A stretch of 13,531 nt of DNA, from the NCBI GenBank assembly GCA_040772005.1, contig JAXGYZ010000020.1:1-13531 (forward strand), written 5' to 3'. How positions within the stretch are numbered: position 1 is the stretch's first letter; every line of letters starts with the position of its first letter. Positions 13,505-13,531 of this stretch are shown here, one piece after another. Both the position numbers and the translations under genes were made by a program. The notes beneath the pieces are model-generated. The model did not search any database. It had not been told where the DNA came from and saw only the letters and a list, made by a program, of their open reading frames with translations. This stretch comes from MWBF01 sp040772005 (GTDB lineage: Bacteria > Chloroflexota > Anaerolineae > CG2-30-64-16).

Positions 13505-13524
13505 AGAGGTGAAGAGGTGAAGAG
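13501..13524 (+). repeat. Octamer array (3 x GTGAAGAG) at the end of the lipoprotein gene
   Basis: Three identical GTGAAGAG units in register. The TGA stop of the lipoprotein gene (13502-13504) is part of the first unit. The array runs to the window edge (the rest is GGGAACG), so a palindrome like those at 326 and 2693 may follow outside. Confidence 0.85.
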
Positions 13525-13531
13525 GGGAACG

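Overview
The window is GC-rich, about 13.5 kb, and reads as chromosomal DNA of a bacterium most like the Chloroflexota (Anaerolineae/Caldilineae type). That assignment is inference. It rests on Thr/Pro-rich linkers after signal sequences and lipoboxes, an Asp-box (sortilin-like) exported protein, an InhA-like exported metalloprotease, frequent TTG starts and many short intergenic repeats. I see no rRNA, tRNA, CRISPR array, transposase or phage gene.

Layout. Positions 12-287 (+) hold a GlsB/YeaQ-type membrane protein, followed by a repeat that doubles as a terminator. Positions 405-878 (-) hold a membrane-anchored rhodanese whose catalytic cysteine codon is TGA, so it is probably a selenoprotein. 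A repeat-rich gap (879-1212) leads to an alpha/beta hydrolase (1213-1986, +), which overlaps tail-to-tail with a CPBP intramembrane protease (1951-2634, -). Upstream of that protease, all on the minus strand, lie an exported metalloprotease (2811-4910), a four-cysteine membrane protein (5012-5740), an Asp-box exported protein with a duplicated C-terminal domain (5752-8784) and an exported SIMPL/DUF541 protein (8896-9801). A second minus-strand operon runs KynB-like cyclase (12049-11399), DapA-family aldolase (11395-10451) and purine-type phosphoribosyltransferase (10454-9942). A divergent ABC-type solute-binding lipoprotein (12131-13504, +) closes the window.

How the genes relate. The 1951-9801 run is dominated by exported or membrane proteins, two of them proteases, which suggests a cell-envelope neighbourhood. 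Only the Asp-box gene and the membrane protein after it are clearly coupled, because the ribosome-binding site of the second lies at the stop of the first. The cyclase-aldolase-phosphoribosyltransferase operon is tightly packed (3-nt gap, then a 4-nt overlap), but no complete pathway can be read from it.

The most noteworthy points are: (1) an in-frame TGA exactly at the catalytic position of the rhodanese, with an intact downstream frame and a small hairpin that fits the bacterial SECIS rule; (2) a family of intergenic repeats built from octamers (GTGAAGAG/GTGACAAG), heptamers (TTGAAGR) and a GGAGTCGAGGC palindrome, which abut gene ends, in two places supply stop or start codons, and form a symmetric composite element at 2645-2803; (3) a tandem C-terminal domain on the Asp-box protein that I do not recognise.
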